Shown: positions 1 to 11,619, numbered from the stretch's first letter. The stretch is DNA of 64,000 bases from Nageia nagi (GCA_050084985.1 JBITNC010000001.1:85622001-85686000), one strand, 5' to 3'. The notes: a model not told the origin generated them from the sequence alone. Numbers and translations are program-made.

Positions 1-105
1 ATAAAAATAATTTTTATCATAAATATATAGTTGCTCAATATTTAAAATGCATAATAGGTCAAAATTGGTCAAATTATTACTCACATACTAAATATTAAGT
101 AATAT
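1..105. other. Left flank of element B, AT-rich, unassigned
   Basis: This is the DNA into which element B inserted. Its last five bases (AATAT, 101-105) resemble the five bases after B (AACAT, 29961-29965), as expected for a target-site duplication with one transition. The DNA on the far side of B reads as Ty3/gypsy gag, so this stretch is probably also the old element D. I see no clear coding signal in these 105 bases. Confidence 0.4.
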
Positions 106-943
106 TGTAGACATCCAAACATAGTCCCTCTTTCATCAAATAGAAGAAGGATGAAAAAATAACAAGTAAATATAGAGTTTTTTAAGGGCACCCAAATTTT
201 GGTGACCTAGACCCAATTGTTAATGACTCAAGTTAATCAATAACATATGATACCCAATCACCAATGAGTTTGTAGAAAGAAAGCAAAAAAGGTAAGATTT
301 TAACATCTTGGGAAGAAAGTAAGAGGATGATTCATTGTACAAAATCAATCCCATGCCCTCCCACTTTATATTAATATGAAAACTAGGCTATATGAGGATT
401 TTTATCTAGATCATGGTCCAAAAATTAACAGTTTCAATGTTGGCCAACTCTATAAATAAAGCCTTCAATATGAAGCAACATCCTGAACCCAAATTGAATG
501 CAACCTTATGTTATTGAACTACATCCAGAGTTTTGAGTATATTGTATTTAATTGATTATTTACATACATGCTTATTTATGTTTATTCACATTGATTTCAT
601 AGCATGAGTAATTTTTTTTTGATGTTTTTATTATTCACATGTGTGCAAGATCTATAGGTGTGAAATAACTAAAATGAGTAAAGAAGAGCTAAGGAGCTAA
701 CCAAAAGGGAAGCAATCAACATTATTCTCTTTTTCTTCTATAGGTTTCATAAAGCATTACTTGGAGCTTGTAAACACTAGAAAATAAGGCCTCCAAGAGT
801 CCCATATTATCTATTGTACTAAAGCCCTCCATCCAATGCAAAATTGTAATCAAAATTAAGGTGTATGCATCAGTAATAGAGAATGGTGTTGATTGTGATA
901 TCTCTCATCTTATTTGTTAGCAATGTTATTTTTTGAGTAAACA
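106..943 (+). repeat. Element B 5' LTR
   Basis: It starts TGTAGACATCC and ends GAGTAAACA, so it has the TG...CA termini of an LTR. It pairs with 29120-29960 over its whole length with many substitutions and a few small gaps, which implies an old insertion. Shared landmarks include the word AACAAGTAAATATAGAG, the core promoter region near 450 and the 3' end before the primer site. An unrelated-looking 5' motif TGTAGACACC is shared with the LTRs of elements A and C. Confidence 0.88.
450..458 (+). promoter_or_regulatory. TATA box of element B 5' LTR
   Basis: The sequence CTATAAATA lies mid-LTR, upstream of GCCTTCAATATGAAGC, which is conserved in the other LTR. The matching position in the 3' LTR reads CATAAATA (29471 on), so the first T is lost there. 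Position and sequence fit the RNA polymerase II core promoter of an LTR; transcription itself is not shown. Confidence 0.6.
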
Positions 944-946
944 TTA

Positions 947-965
947 TGGTGCTATAAGGAGGGCT
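947..965 (+). other. Primer-binding site of element B
   Basis: TGGTGCTATAAGGAGGGCT begins three bases after the 5' LTR, the usual place for the tRNA primer site, and its TGG would pair with a tRNA CCA end. Element A has nearly the same sequence (TGGTGCTAGAAGGAGGGCC) at the same spacing, which supports the call and ties the two families together. I could not assign the tRNA with confidence; it is not the initiator-Met site. Confidence 0.7.
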
Positions 966-3107
966 CCTTGCACACAAGCTACATCAAAAATGAGGTGTTG
1001 GGTTTTTTTTTTATGTTTTAGTATTCATTTTGGTATCTTGTATATTATGGTATTGTTACTTATTTTGTGTTATTTTCTATTTTTTTATTTGTAACTTAGG
1101 AATTAAAATGGAATATGGAAATAAACCCCTTTTCTAAGATTTTTGTGCTCAAATTGCATATAGGAAGGGTAGATGAATGTTTAGGTAATATGCATTGTTT
1201 TACTTTATTTTAGTAAATTGCATGAATGTCATTTATCTCTTTTTTCTTTGGGTAGGGATTGTATCAAAAAATTCACCTAAAACTTACTATTATGCCCACT
1301 TATGCTCTCCCTTTGTATTGAAAGGTGATCTTAAGTGACCAAAATGGGTGTAATAGGAAGATAGTAAATGAACCCTTTTTCTTTTCTCACTTTATCTCCC
1401 TAAGATTGGTAATAAACTCTCATTAAATTACTTTCACACTTGAAAATGGTAATTAATTTTCATTAAGAATGGAATGAATATAAGGCTAATTTACCAAGTT
1501 TAAGGTAGATTTGAACACATTAAATTGGTTAATTTATTAGGTGGGTATTTACCATCACATTAATACTCTTTCTTATCTACCTTATCACTTTGAAAAGAGG
1601 TCCAAGGATTATGACTTGAAGAGGAGTTAAAGAATTTCATTTAAAGGAAATTTACTTCACATTAATACTCTTTCTTGTGTACCTTACTAATTTGAAAGGA
1701 GGTTAAAGGATTGTGACTCAAATATGAGTTAAATAATTTCATTTAAGGTAACTACACTCACTTAATGGCTTCTTATATGTCTACCCTTACCACTCTGAAA
1801 GGAGGTCAAAGGTAGATGTTACTAATAAGAAGAGGTAATAAACTACACATAAACACTTCTACACTTGAAAGGAGTAAATGAACTTCATTTAGCTTTGGTT
1901 AAAGAATCACACTAAAAGGGTAATGAATCTCATGGGTTAGATCAAGACTCATTAATTAAAACACTATTTTTTTCACATTAAAAAAAATATAATAAAAGGA
2001 CATGCATGTTAGGTTGGGTTGTAGTTATATATCATGAGTTTTTTTATTTATTAAATGCATATTCATGAGACCTCTTAAAATTAACATTAATGAGTTGGAG
2101 GTGATGACCAACCATTTATTATTATACTTCTTGTGTACACATAGATCACATCATAAGTCATAGAGCCAAAACCTAGATATGAATATTAGGTTCATAGGTT
2201 AGAAGTCACCACTTCCCATTAGGTGACTATAAATAAGGGGACTATGCTTGGATTCCACTATTAAGGTAGTCCTCAATGGCCTTCCTTGCACCCCATTGCA
2301 CTAAGGGGACTAGATTAGGTACCAAGATGATAATTAGCCATATATTGCCTAAAGGATTACCAACTTACCTTGCTTAAACACTTGACTAGACAAAACCACT
2401 TAGGAAAACTAATAAGAGTATTACAATTCACATTGCTCACACTAAAAGTATTGAATAAATGAACTCAAAAGGCTATAAAATATAATCACATCATAAAAAG
2501 TAAGCAATGTATAGGTTGTTTGTGCATTTAATTATTTTCTTGCAAACATAAACTCAAAATAAAGCAAAATTGCTATATTTGATATTTGTTTCCCTTTGTT
2601 CTTAGCTTAGAAACTAAACTAAAAAGATAAAAAACTAATCAAATATATGAGAGAATGGTTCATACATATTCTCTCAAGTGTCTCAATTACAACTAGGGCT
2701 CTATGATGATACCCATATAGAGGAAAAAAGGAGTCATAGGTATAGTATAAGTATAATCAAGGAGGGAAATTCCTTGATAAATAGATGTAACTTACCAAAA
2801 CCCAACTCAAGATGACTTCAATGAGGTCAGACAATGTCTAACATAATTAAGGCTTCCTCATTCCTCTCATGCTCATATTCTTCCTCTAAACCTAGAAGAC
2901 CTAGAAGTATAATCATAATCAGTTAGTCAAATAGGAGAAGAAACTAAGAAAAATAGTACTCCTTTATGAGCACACTTAGCTCATACCATATTTCAAAAGG
3001 GTCCTTTCAAACCAAAGTATGATAAAGTCATATAATACCTAGAATATGGGTGAGAAATCCTATCTTATATAAGAAGGCATGATTTCACTCCTACCATCTC
3101 TAGGGAA
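966..3107 (+). other. Element B untranslated leader with repeated modules
   Basis: Long region between primer site and gag with no credible reading frame. From about 1290 to 1900 it repeats a module of the form ACCTTACCACT-TTGAAAGGAGGTCAAAGGAT-GTGACT (near 1579, 1681 and 1784), with an opening copy TATGCTCTCCCTTTG near 1300. The same modules occur in element A's leader (11625-12305). Leader repeats of this kind may serve RNA packaging or dimerisation, but that is only a guess. Confidence 0.6.
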
Positions 3108-5160
3108 ATGGTTGCATTTTATGACCAAGTCTCTGTACATATAGTTGGTCCTTCACTAAAAGAAGGGAATCCTAGGAGGGTTTATGATAACTCTTACCTT
3201 GTTCTGAAAATAAATACCCCTACTCCTAAGATAAGTCATACCACACCTAGGAAAGGATATGAAAGAAAAATAAATATTAACTCATCAAAGTATAAAGTAC
3301 ATAAGATTCCTCCTTATATACATAAAACTAAAGATTCCCCATGAAAGTAAGTACCACATCAATCTCAACAACAAATGGTTGTGTATGATTCAAATGTACA
3401 ACAATATAACATACCTATGGGATTGAATCAACAACTTAAAATGTAAGTGCAACTTATGCTTAATGCACACTAAATAAAGTTACCATCAAGGCCACATGAT
3501 AGGAAAAATGTAATGAAATATGTGAAAAAACAACCTAGGGCATGCTCCTTATCCCCCCAAGGTCATAAAAATTAGGACCCTTATTTAGCTAAGAAAAAGG
3601 ACGCTTTAGATAAAAGGTGATAAGAGGAGCTCCAAAAGCTTTTTCAACCTATGGCCAAACACTTGGTGCAAATGTATAGTTCTCCTACCCTTCCTAATCA
3701 ACAACCTATTCAATAAGAATTACCTTCATGAGGTCAAGTGTATTATCCTCCTACTCTACCTTATTAATCACAACTATAGCAATAACCACTTATGCAACAA
3801 CTAGCATACTATTCGTATGATCCACCAAAAATCCAACTAAAAGTGATATAATAAGTGCTTCTCCAACAATAAGTATACTATCTTTCTATGTTAAATCAGC
3901 AAAAATAAGTTCACCAGCAATTACTTGTGCAACCACAAGTGCATTATCCCCCTCTTGTAATGTGTCAACAACTAGTGCAATAGTTGCTCTCATAGTAAAC
4001 TCCAAATCAACCTTCACCTCCACCATATCCATCATTATTTGATAGAGGTTATCATTATGGTCAAACATCTTCTGGACATAGGAATCCAAACCATGAATAT
4101 ATATCATAAGAATGATGAATACTCCCCACCTCAAAATCAATCTAGTGTAGGTATAACTAAAAAGATGATGGAGATTATAAAGCATATGGGTTTGTAAGGT
4201 AAACAAGGAGTTTCCTATGAGATAATTTGTAATGAACCCATTCACCTTAGTTTCCTAAAAAGGAGATACCTTTAAAGTTTGAAAATCCTAAGATTTAACC
4301 CTTTAAAGGAAATGATGATCCCAAAGAACACCTTAGGAGATTTAAGTACTCAAGTTATCTTATCACTAATAATGATGGATTGATGTTGCATGTTTTTCAT
4401 ATGAATATTATTGGAAAAGCAATGGAATGGTATAATAATTTACTAGAACACAATATTAATTCTTATGCATAGTTGGTGAATTTATTTTTGTAACACTTTA
4501 GGATAAACATTAAAGAGAAAACCTCCATCACTAATCTTATAAAGCTACAACAATTTCAAGATGAGTATATTGCTAATTTTATCTCAAGATGGAGGGTGAT
4601 CTTGACAAGTATGCCTTACACTTTTCCATATAAAGAATTAGTAAAGATGTTTAGTTAAAGTTTCTTAAGGCCAATAGCTAGCACCTTGTTAATTCAACCA
4701 CATAAGACCTTCAAGGAAGCCATATCTCAAGCTATTGTGATTGAAAAGGTTAAGATTCAAAATGGTGAAATAAAAGTTAAGAAAAAGGAACCTTATATTA
4801 GGATTAAAAACCAAATGGAGAAAAATAAAAAGCCATTTACAACTAATAAGTTTTCTATTACTAAAGAGCTAGAGTCAAGTCCTCCACAAAATGAAGAAAG
4901 AAATCCTAGGCCACCTATAAAGCTAACACCCTTATTAGATTTTCTTTATGATGTGTTAAAGAAGCTTCTTGATCATAAAATGATTATGTTACCTAACATA
5001 AGACTTGAAAATCCTAATGTTAAAAATAGTATATGGTATAATGAAAATGACTATTATCATTTCCATCTTCAAAATGGTCATGATACAAATAGATATAGAA
5101 CTTTACACTATAGGATTTAGGATTTGATTGATCAAGGAAAGCTATAAGTTGATAATCCTA
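3108..5160 (+). pseudogene. gag: Element B gag, decayed
   Basis: The best-preserved part is 4225-4790. It matches element A's gag segment by segment: a CNEPIH motif, DPKEHLR, an AMEWYNNL motif, FISRWR, then PIAST and an EEVIAQA-like EAISQAIVIEK. This is the retrotransposon gag capsid domain. Near 5056-5100 the frame reads YYHFHLQNGHDTNRY, the zinc-knuckle position in which both outer cysteines have become tyrosine. The N-terminal part (3108-4220) is rich in Q, P and Y codons but interrupted. Several in-frame stops and frameshifts show it cannot make a full capsid protein. The start is uncertain. Confidence 0.75.
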
Positions 5161-5589
5161 TGATTATTCCTAATCAAAATTTAGGAATTTATCAAAAACC
5201 ACTTCCTCAACATGTTTCCAATAGCATTACACCACATTCTTCAAGAAACCAAGTGACACATAAGTAGAATAGTGATAATACATCATTTGTAGGGATGGTT
5301 AGCATTACCACAAGATCTCAAAGGGGAAAAGGAAGAAAAAATGATGTCCCAAACCCTCAACCAAATAAAGTGATTTTACAACCTAACATACCTAGACCAC
5401 AATCCCCAAGGGTTTGATTTAAAGGAGCTCTACACTAGCAATTGAAACATTCTTCATTAAAAATGTCTTTATTCAATTTATTAAAATAATATAAGGATCA
5501 TAGACATGCTATGAATCAACCATTACAAACAATCAAATTAGAAATTAATGATCTTGATAGATTTATTTCATTTGTATAAAATATTAAAA

Positions 5590-6095
5590 TAAGTCAAATG
5601 CCTACTATTATTTTCTATGATCAGAAAACTAGGAGTACAAATCAAGGAAATGGTCAAGATTCTCCCTTGCACATTATAGCTAAAGTGGATGGAAAATTAT
5701 TCAAAATAATATTAGTAGATGAAGGTTGAGTAATAAATATCATTTAAACTACTACTTAAAAGAACCTAAATGTTCCCTTCTCACATATATGTGTACCCAC
5801 TATATAGTTAAAAGCATTCAATGATGCTTTATGCTCCTCAACATTGGGATCCATATCATTACCTATTACTGTAGGGACTAAAACTATGTAAACAATATTG
5901 CAAGTGATTGAAGGAGATATAATTAAGTATAATATTATTTTTGGAATACCATGGATTAGATATGTACAATGTGTCCCATCAACCTATCATAACTACTTAA
6001 AGTACATTCATGATGGTGTGGTACATTACATCCTAGGAGATGAGAATCCTTATTCACATTTCAATAGCACATATCTATCAAAATATATTGCTTTA
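5590..6095 (+). pseudogene. pro: Element B aspartic protease, decayed
   Basis: Segments in shifting frames match element A's protease: an N-terminal FYDQKTR, PLHIIAKVDGK, then LVDEG at 5712-5726 where the catalytic aspartate sits, followed by a stop in place of the conserved serine. Downstream the frame has NIIFGIPWI and CVPSTYHNYLKYIHDGVVHYILGDENPYSHF, the Tat-type C-terminal part (in A: LLGRPWI and CVPSTFHG). Retropepsin would cut the Gag-Pol polyprotein. Stops and frameshifts make it non-functional. Confidence 0.75.
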
Positions 6096-6289
6096 CCATC
6101 CACTTTCTATTCCATAATACTTGTATCCTCAAAACAATATCAATTACAAGTGTTGATAAGAGTATTCCTTCCTTAAAACCTTTGAAAGAAGAAAGAATTG
6201 CTAATCAAAAATCACTTGACAACCAAAATATTAGTAATAATTCACCACCAAAGATATAACCAATACCCTAATAAAATTGAACATTGGAA

Positions 6290-6600
6290 TAAATAGCATG
6301 AAGGTTAGATGAATTAAGTAAAGTATCTTCATTAAAAATATCTCCTCCTATGGATATGCTAACAAAGAGTGATGATTATCCATTAAAAGGTAAATCACCA
6401 AGTATTTATCCTATAACTATCAAAATGATAGACTATTCTCTAGAGGAATTTGCAATTGATGATGTGATTTTCAAAATTCCTAATACTCAAAAAATAAAAA
6501 AACCCAAAGGGTCTCCAAGCATAATGGGACAATTGGTACTATTAGGTAAGAACCCTAATAAAATGATTTTTGTTTATAAAGGCCCAATATAACCACCCAT
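6290..6600 (+). pseudogene. Element B protease-RT linker, partly open
   Basis: An 80-codon open stretch (6350-6592) between protease and reverse transcriptase. It contains PSIYPITIKMIDYSLEEF and a basic KKPKGSPSIMG stretch. I do not recognise a domain. Its position, codon use and continuity with the flanking pol parts indicate the linker region of the polyprotein, not a separate gene. Confidence 0.5.
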
Positions 6601-6639
6601 CATTCCTCTACCTTTAACATAAGAAGTTATGTTCTATAA

Positions 6640-7160
6640 ATAATTGGATTATTTATCACCTTATATAAGGTTATTTTTCTAAATATATTTTGATAGATTT
6701 CAATGGAAAGGATAAGTTCTAGGTTGATATGAACAAGTGCCTAAACATACAATTGATATCTACCACTAATTGCCTACTGATAAAATGGGTTTTTAGGGTA
6801 TAACCAAATAAAAGCAACCTCATAAGATCAACAAAAAATTTCTTTTACAATGCATTTAGGCATGTTCTGCTATAAAGTAATGCCCTTTGACTTAAAAAAT
6901 GTAGGGTGACATACCAACAAGCAATGACATATATTTTCCATGATTACATACATGACATTATGGAAGATTATGTACCCGATCTATTAGCTAAATTGAGAAT
7001 GTGAGAGGATCATCCAAATACACTTATCAAAATATTTGATCAATTACTAGAACATAAGATTTGATTAAACCTTAGGAAATGTGTTTTTGGTCTAACTTCA
7101 AAAAAGTTATTATGTTTTATTTTCTCTAGGCAATGGATTGAGATAGATCCTAATAAAATA
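6640..7160 (+). pseudogene. RT: Element B reverse transcriptase, decayed
   Basis: The palm domain is readable across frameshifts: FCYKVMPFDLKNVG (about 6860-6906), TYQQAMTYIFHDYIHDIMEDY (about 6910-6971), then YVPDLLAKL at 6969-6995. In active Ty3/gypsy enzymes the catalytic box is YVDD; here the first aspartate is proline. Next come an LLEHKI block and NLRKCVFGLTSKKLL, then IEIDPNKIKAI, all standard Ty3/gypsy RT markers. The fingers region before 6840 is poorly preserved. The enzyme would copy element RNA to DNA but is clearly dead here. Confidence 0.85.
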
Positions 7161-7199
7161 AAAGCAATAGTAAACATGTTTCCCCCCTTCAAACATAAA

Positions 7200-7403
7200 A
7201 TAGATACAAAGTTTGCAAGGTAAATTGCAAGCTATAAGATGTTTTATATCCTAGTTATTAGATAAATGTAAATTATTTAATAAGCTTCTAAAGAAAGAGA
7301 TTACATTTCATTGGGGAAATAAACAACAAGAAGCATTTGAGAAACTAAAATGCTATCTTCTATCATCTCTTATTTTATTCTTTCCTAAGGAAGTGAGCCA
7401 TTA

Positions 7404-7466
<63 letters not shown>

Positions 7467-7660
7467 ACTATAGAAATGACATTAGGTACCATGCTTGCTC
7501 AGAAGAATGAAAATAATAAAGAAAAAGCTATTTACTATCTCAATCAAACCTTAGTTAGCTATGAGATTAAATACATGTATCTAGAAACATTATGTTTAGT
7601 TATGGTCTTCATAACCAAAAATTGAGATATTACATATTGAATCATACCACATACATAATT
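7200..7660 (+). pseudogene. RH: Element B RT connection and first RNase H, decayed, split by an AT microsatellite
   Basis: LQGKLQAI, FISQLLDKCKLFNKLLKK and FHWGNKQQEAFEKLK (about 7217-7350) are the classic Ty3/gypsy RT-RNase H connection. After the (AT)n tract, STIEMTLGTMLAQKNE and EKAIYYLNQTLVSYEIKYMYLETLCLVMVF continue the RNase H domain to about 7612. The domain would remove RNA from RNA-DNA hybrids. Both sides of the microsatellite align with adjacent parts of the domain, so the tract expanded within the coding sequence. Confidence 0.8.
7407..7464. repeat. (AT)29 microsatellite inside RNase H coding region
   Basis: Uninterrupted AT dinucleotide repeat of 58 bp. The family's protein at this point carries a tyrosine-isoleucine (YI) pair, codable as TATATA/ATATAT, which could have seeded the expansion. 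Confidence 0.95.
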
Positions 7661-7869
7661 TCCAAAGTAGATCCATTAAAGTATATGATGAACAAGACTT
7701 ATCAAAATGCTCAAACATATAAATGAATCATGAATTTAACTAAATTTGATCTAAAATTCATAAGTCAAAAATCAATCAAAGGCTAGGTCATATCTAATTA
7801 CCTCATCGAGGCACCATTATTTGATGATAAAACACTCATCATTGAATTACCAGATGAACATATTTTTCA

Positions 7870-8290
7870 ACTAGTTGAGATGGAGATCCTTGTTGATTCT
7901 AAAGAAGATTGGAATATGGTGATATATTTTGGTGTATAGAGATGTGAAAAAAGTGGTGGTGTTGGTATTGTGTTTATTACACCTTAAGAAGTCCCTATAC
8001 CTTACTCCTTCAAGCTCAACTTTCTGTGTACAAACAATAACACAAAATATGAAGCCCTAATATTAGCCATAAAAATAGCAGTAAACTAAAATTGAAAAAG
8101 AGTCAAATTCATTAGTGATTCATTGCTAATTGTAAATTAGGTCAAGGGGATGTTTCAATGTAAAGAACCTATACTACAAAAATATAAAAAGCTAGTAGAT
8201 AGTCTAATACTATCATTTGAGAAATATTATTTAGAAGTAGCATCAATGTCAACCAATAGATTCATTGATGCTAGGATTTGATCAAGTCTT
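7870..8290 (+). pseudogene. aRNH: Element B second (plant Tat-type) RNase H, decayed
   Basis: Readable blocks are YFGV, GGVGIVFITP, VPIPYSFKLNFLCTNNNTKYEALILAIKIA, KRVKFISDSLLIVN and PILQKYKKLVDSL. This matches the extra RNase H that Tat-lineage elements carry between RNase H and integrase. It shows the CTNN-x-EYEAL and GDSxLVVNQV landmarks, here as CTNN..KYEAL and SDSLLIVN. In active copies the D of FDGS, the E of EYEAL and the D of DSQL are catalytic. Here the first D is V, the E is K and the last D remains, so the domain is inactive. Confidence 0.8.
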
Positions 8291-8409
8291 TAATTCCTAA
8301 AAATCTCCATCAGCAAACTATCCACGTTAAGATCATATAAATCCCTAAATCTTGGTTGGAAATGGTTAAAGTAGAATATATTATTCTTGATATTACAACC
8401 AAAGATAAA

Positions 8410-9640
8410 AATCTTTAGTATACCTAATTATACAAATCCCTAAGAGATGGGGTTCTTCCTAAATATTTAACAAAATCATCTAGAAAAGCATTTATAATAA
8501 AAGCTACTCACTTGTGCATGATAGGAGATGTTATTTATCATAGAGGTTTTGATGGAATATTACTTAGATGTATAGAATGGGTGGATTCACAAATAGCAAT
8601 ATCATGCACACATGATAGAATATGTAGAGGATACTTTAGTGGCCCTACCATAACAAAAATACTAATGCGTATGGGGTACTTTTGGCCCACTATGGAGCAT
8701 GATTATATGAAGTATGTCAAAAGGTACATTAAATGTCAACAACACACTAATTTATTTAATCAACCATCACAAGGTGGGCATTAGATTTAATAGGTTATAT
8801 TTCCCCTATTTCTTTAGGAGGTCATAAATTTATAATTAGAGACATTGAATACTTTACAAAATAGGATAAATCTATTCCCATTATCTTAATAAAGGGACAT
8901 AAGATAGTAGAATTCATACAAAACTATATTATCTATTATTTTGGAATTCTTGCTCAAATTATCATTGACAATTATAAAAACATCAGAAGCAAATAGGTGT
9001 TAGCCTTATGTAAAGGATATCACATACAACTTAGCTTCTTGATGCCATATTACCCTAAAGGGAATGGAAAAGCTAAAGATACAAATAAGAACATTCATAG
9101 TATTCTCCTTACAATCATCTATGATTTGCATGGAGATTGACATGTAACCATTTCACATTTGTTATGGGCTTATCACACCAATATTTGAACAACTATTGGG
9201 GTGACCCCATTCTCCCTAGTTTATGGGGTAGAGCTAGTATTACCTCTAGAAATAGAAATATCATCTTTACAAATTACTCTATAAGACTACATCGCATATG
9301 AAGTAGCTCATCAAATGAGATTAGACTAATTACTACTTCTATATGAAAGAAGAGTTAATGCCTTAGACATCTACATAACTACCAAAGTTGTATTAAATAA
9401 GCTTTTGATAAAAGGGTATATTTATGAATTTAATATAAGGGATCTAGTATTAAAACAAAATTAACAAAATTCATGAATGGAATGTCAATTTTATGACAAT
9501 TTTGCCCCTAGTTCGTTAGCACCCTATATAATCAAAAGAAAATTTAGTTCTAGGGCTCATCATTTAGCTGACATGAAAGGAAATGAAGAGTGTGAACCCA
9601 TAAATGTCATGCATATTTATCCTTTCTATAGATAAAGCCA
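8410..9640 (+). pseudogene. INT: Element B integrase, decayed
   Basis: The zinc-binding N-terminus is in an open 90-codon stretch (8512-8784): HDRICRGYFSGPT, MGYFWPTMEHD and KRYIKCQQH. The second histidine and first cysteine of the HHCC set are both tyrosine. The catalytic core follows with LDLIGYI (first D), IIIDNYKNI (second D) and YYPKGNGKAKDTN, where the third acid E has become K. LLWAYHTN and TPFSLVYG (9148-9225) precede the C-terminal part ending AHHLADMKGNEE near 9590. Integrase would insert the cDNA. Multiple stops and one or more frameshifts kill it. Confidence 0.85.
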
Positions 9641-10257
9641 TGTATTATCTAAGATACATGCATTATATTACTCAAGTTGATAAAATAAATATGTTACATA
9701 TTTACTAGATTAGATCATCCCTAAGGATCATTCTTAATTACTTCTTCAATAATTGGATCCAAGATAAAGCATATAATACCCCACAAAACTTGAGTCCTCT
9801 TTTTGAATGGGTAGATCAAATTGTAAGAGATTTATGTCAATAGAAAATGGTTTATGACTTCTCCTTAATGTTTTTTCACAAATCTCAATGATCAATAGAA
9901 CTCAGGTAGTAGATTGGTAGACAATTTTCTTATATAAGGTCAAGATTTCCTTATTCTCCCATAGGTAACAATCAAATAAGAACTTCAACACCAAGGGAGT
10001 TTAGGATATTTGAAAATACATAATATCAATTTGATCCTACAAGCCAAGATTTTGTTAATAGGTATCAAGGATATTGATATATGCAATGATTATAGAAATA
10101 TCCTTATACTAAAGTATCATGTTTCTTCATTTTACCAAAACAACTACAAGAAATAATAGCCAAGAGTTATTACAAATAATGAAGAACTAAATTATGGACA
10201 TTAAAATTTGATAATATCAAAGTAATAATCAAATTAGAAGTGAAATATATATGGTTG
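9641..10257 (+). other. Element B 3' non-coding region, part 1
   Basis: DNA between the end of integrase and the insertion point of element A. No open frame or recognisable domain. The last pentamer GGTTG (10253-10257) nearly matches AGTTG (21750-21754) after A, marking A's target site. Confidence 0.6.
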
Positions 10258-11106
10258 TGTAGACACCTAAAAATGTCCCCTTGTTAACTAGTAAACATTG
10301 GAATAATCATAACTCTTTATACAAGCCTCAAACAAGCTTGAAAACTCCATTATTGGATAGCTCTCATCGAGTACATGCAAAAGGAGTGGTCACATGACCC
10401 ATTTTCAATAAAAATTGACTATTTGGTAGTCATTTTAATATTGTTATAAAAATTGAAAACCAGTCACCGACAACCCAAAACAAACGCCAGCATTTTGAGA
10501 TGGTCGCCAGCGTCCACCTAGAAATCACTAGTGACTCTATAACAGCCGAATAGAAACCAAAATAGCAAGAGAAAGTTGAAACATTTCATTCTTCCAAGAT
10601 GATGTGGATAGAGGGGGTTAGTTACGACCTATGGAGGCTTTTCACTTCCCCTTACCAGCCTTGGAACATCTCACCCAAAATCTATAAATACAAGCCAATA
10701 CAAAGCAATTAGAGGAGGATCTTGGCCCAATTTTGAAGTAGGGTAATGCTGCCAAAATCTTGTGAGCTCATACCTTTTATTGTTTTATGCTACCTTCAAT
10801 TTAATACATGTCATACATAGATGCTTTGATGTTATTGTCTTTTGCATGTGTGTAGGATTTATAGGTTGTTCATATCAAGGAGACAAGCAAGCAAATCGAA
10901 AACAATGGAGATCTAATACTCTTATTTTGGCAAATGGCATTTGTAAAAGTCCCTTCCAAGGGCAAATTGTAGTTTGAGTTGAAAATCAATATCAATTTAC
11001 AATTACAACATGTTTATCTATTTTACATAATTTGAGGTTCAGTGAAAATTTAAGAATAATTATATTTCATGTTATTATATATTCCAGCTCTATTTTCATT
11101 GCAACA
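10258..11106 (+). repeat. Element A 5' LTR
   Basis: Starts TGTAGACACCTAAAAATG and ends TTGCAACA. It aligns without gaps to 20901-21749, same length. By eye most differences fall in the first 330 bp and many are transitions; the rest is nearly identical. A 71-codon open frame (10762-10977) occurs in both copies but has no recognisable domain and is probably chance. Confidence 0.93.
10682..10689 (+). promoter_or_regulatory. TATA box of element A 5' LTR
   Basis: CTATAAATAC is located in the middle of the LTR and is conserved in the 3' LTR (about 21325-21332). It is the only good TATA box in the LTR, so the transcript probably starts roughly 30 bp downstream. Confidence 0.65.
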
Positions 11107-11109
11107 TTC

Positions 11110-11128
11110 TGGTGCTAGAAGGAGGGCC
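11110..11128 (+). other. Primer-binding site of element A
   Basis: TGGTGCTAGAAGGAGGGCC starts three bases after the LTR end, at the same offset as in element B, with two differences from B's site. It begins with TGG, the complement of a tRNA CCA end. Confidence 0.75.
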
Positions 11129-11255
11129 CTTCCATTATTGATAGGGAGGTTTTTTTTTAAATGATTTTACCTTTCTATTATCTGGTTTATTCAATTTTTT
11201 CCATATATTGACTTTAAATTTTGCATTCTATGCTTTTTAGGAAATCTGTTGCAAA

Positions 11256-11395
11256 AATGCCAGTGACTGGAATCGGATGTCGGTGACTCAAAAGGAATGC
11301 CAACATTTCATGACTAAATGCCAGTGATTGGAATCGAATGCCGGTGACTCAGAATAAATGCCAGTGACCTCTATCTAAATGCTGGTGACTCATAT
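11256..11395 (+). repeat. Seven-copy ~20-bp tandem repeat in element A leader
   Basis: Units of 19-21 bp of the form AATGCCAGTGACTGGAATCG or AATGCCGGTGACTCAGAAT repeat about seven times. They are richer in G and C than their surroundings. The core CGGTGAC is the reverse complement of GTCACCG in the LTR (near 10463), and a related patch (GGATGTCGGTGA) lies in B's 3' region near 27692. The pairing could form long-range RNA structure. Confidence 0.85.
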
Positions 11396-11619
11396 CCAGG
11401 TCATTTTGCCTCCTTTTGTTATTCCTAAAAAATAAAATAAAATATATAATATATTGTTAAAATGGAAGAATACTTTTGAATGTGATTCCTTTGCCTAGAA
11501 TGCATCTAAGAATGGGTAGAAAAGATTAAATGCATTTTTTATTAATTTACTTTATGTATAATGTTATGTATTTATTTTCATGTTTTGGGTGAAGGGTATG
11601 TACACATTAATACTTTTTA

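Noticed and set aside
3886-4245. 119-codon minus-strand frame over element B gag
   Set aside because: It is antisense to the gag region, has no domain, and reflects the Q/Y-rich sense codons.
10762-10977. 71-codon open frame in element A's 5' LTR
   Set aside because: It lies within the LTR, has no domain, and overlaps the expected transcript start and U5; most likely chance.
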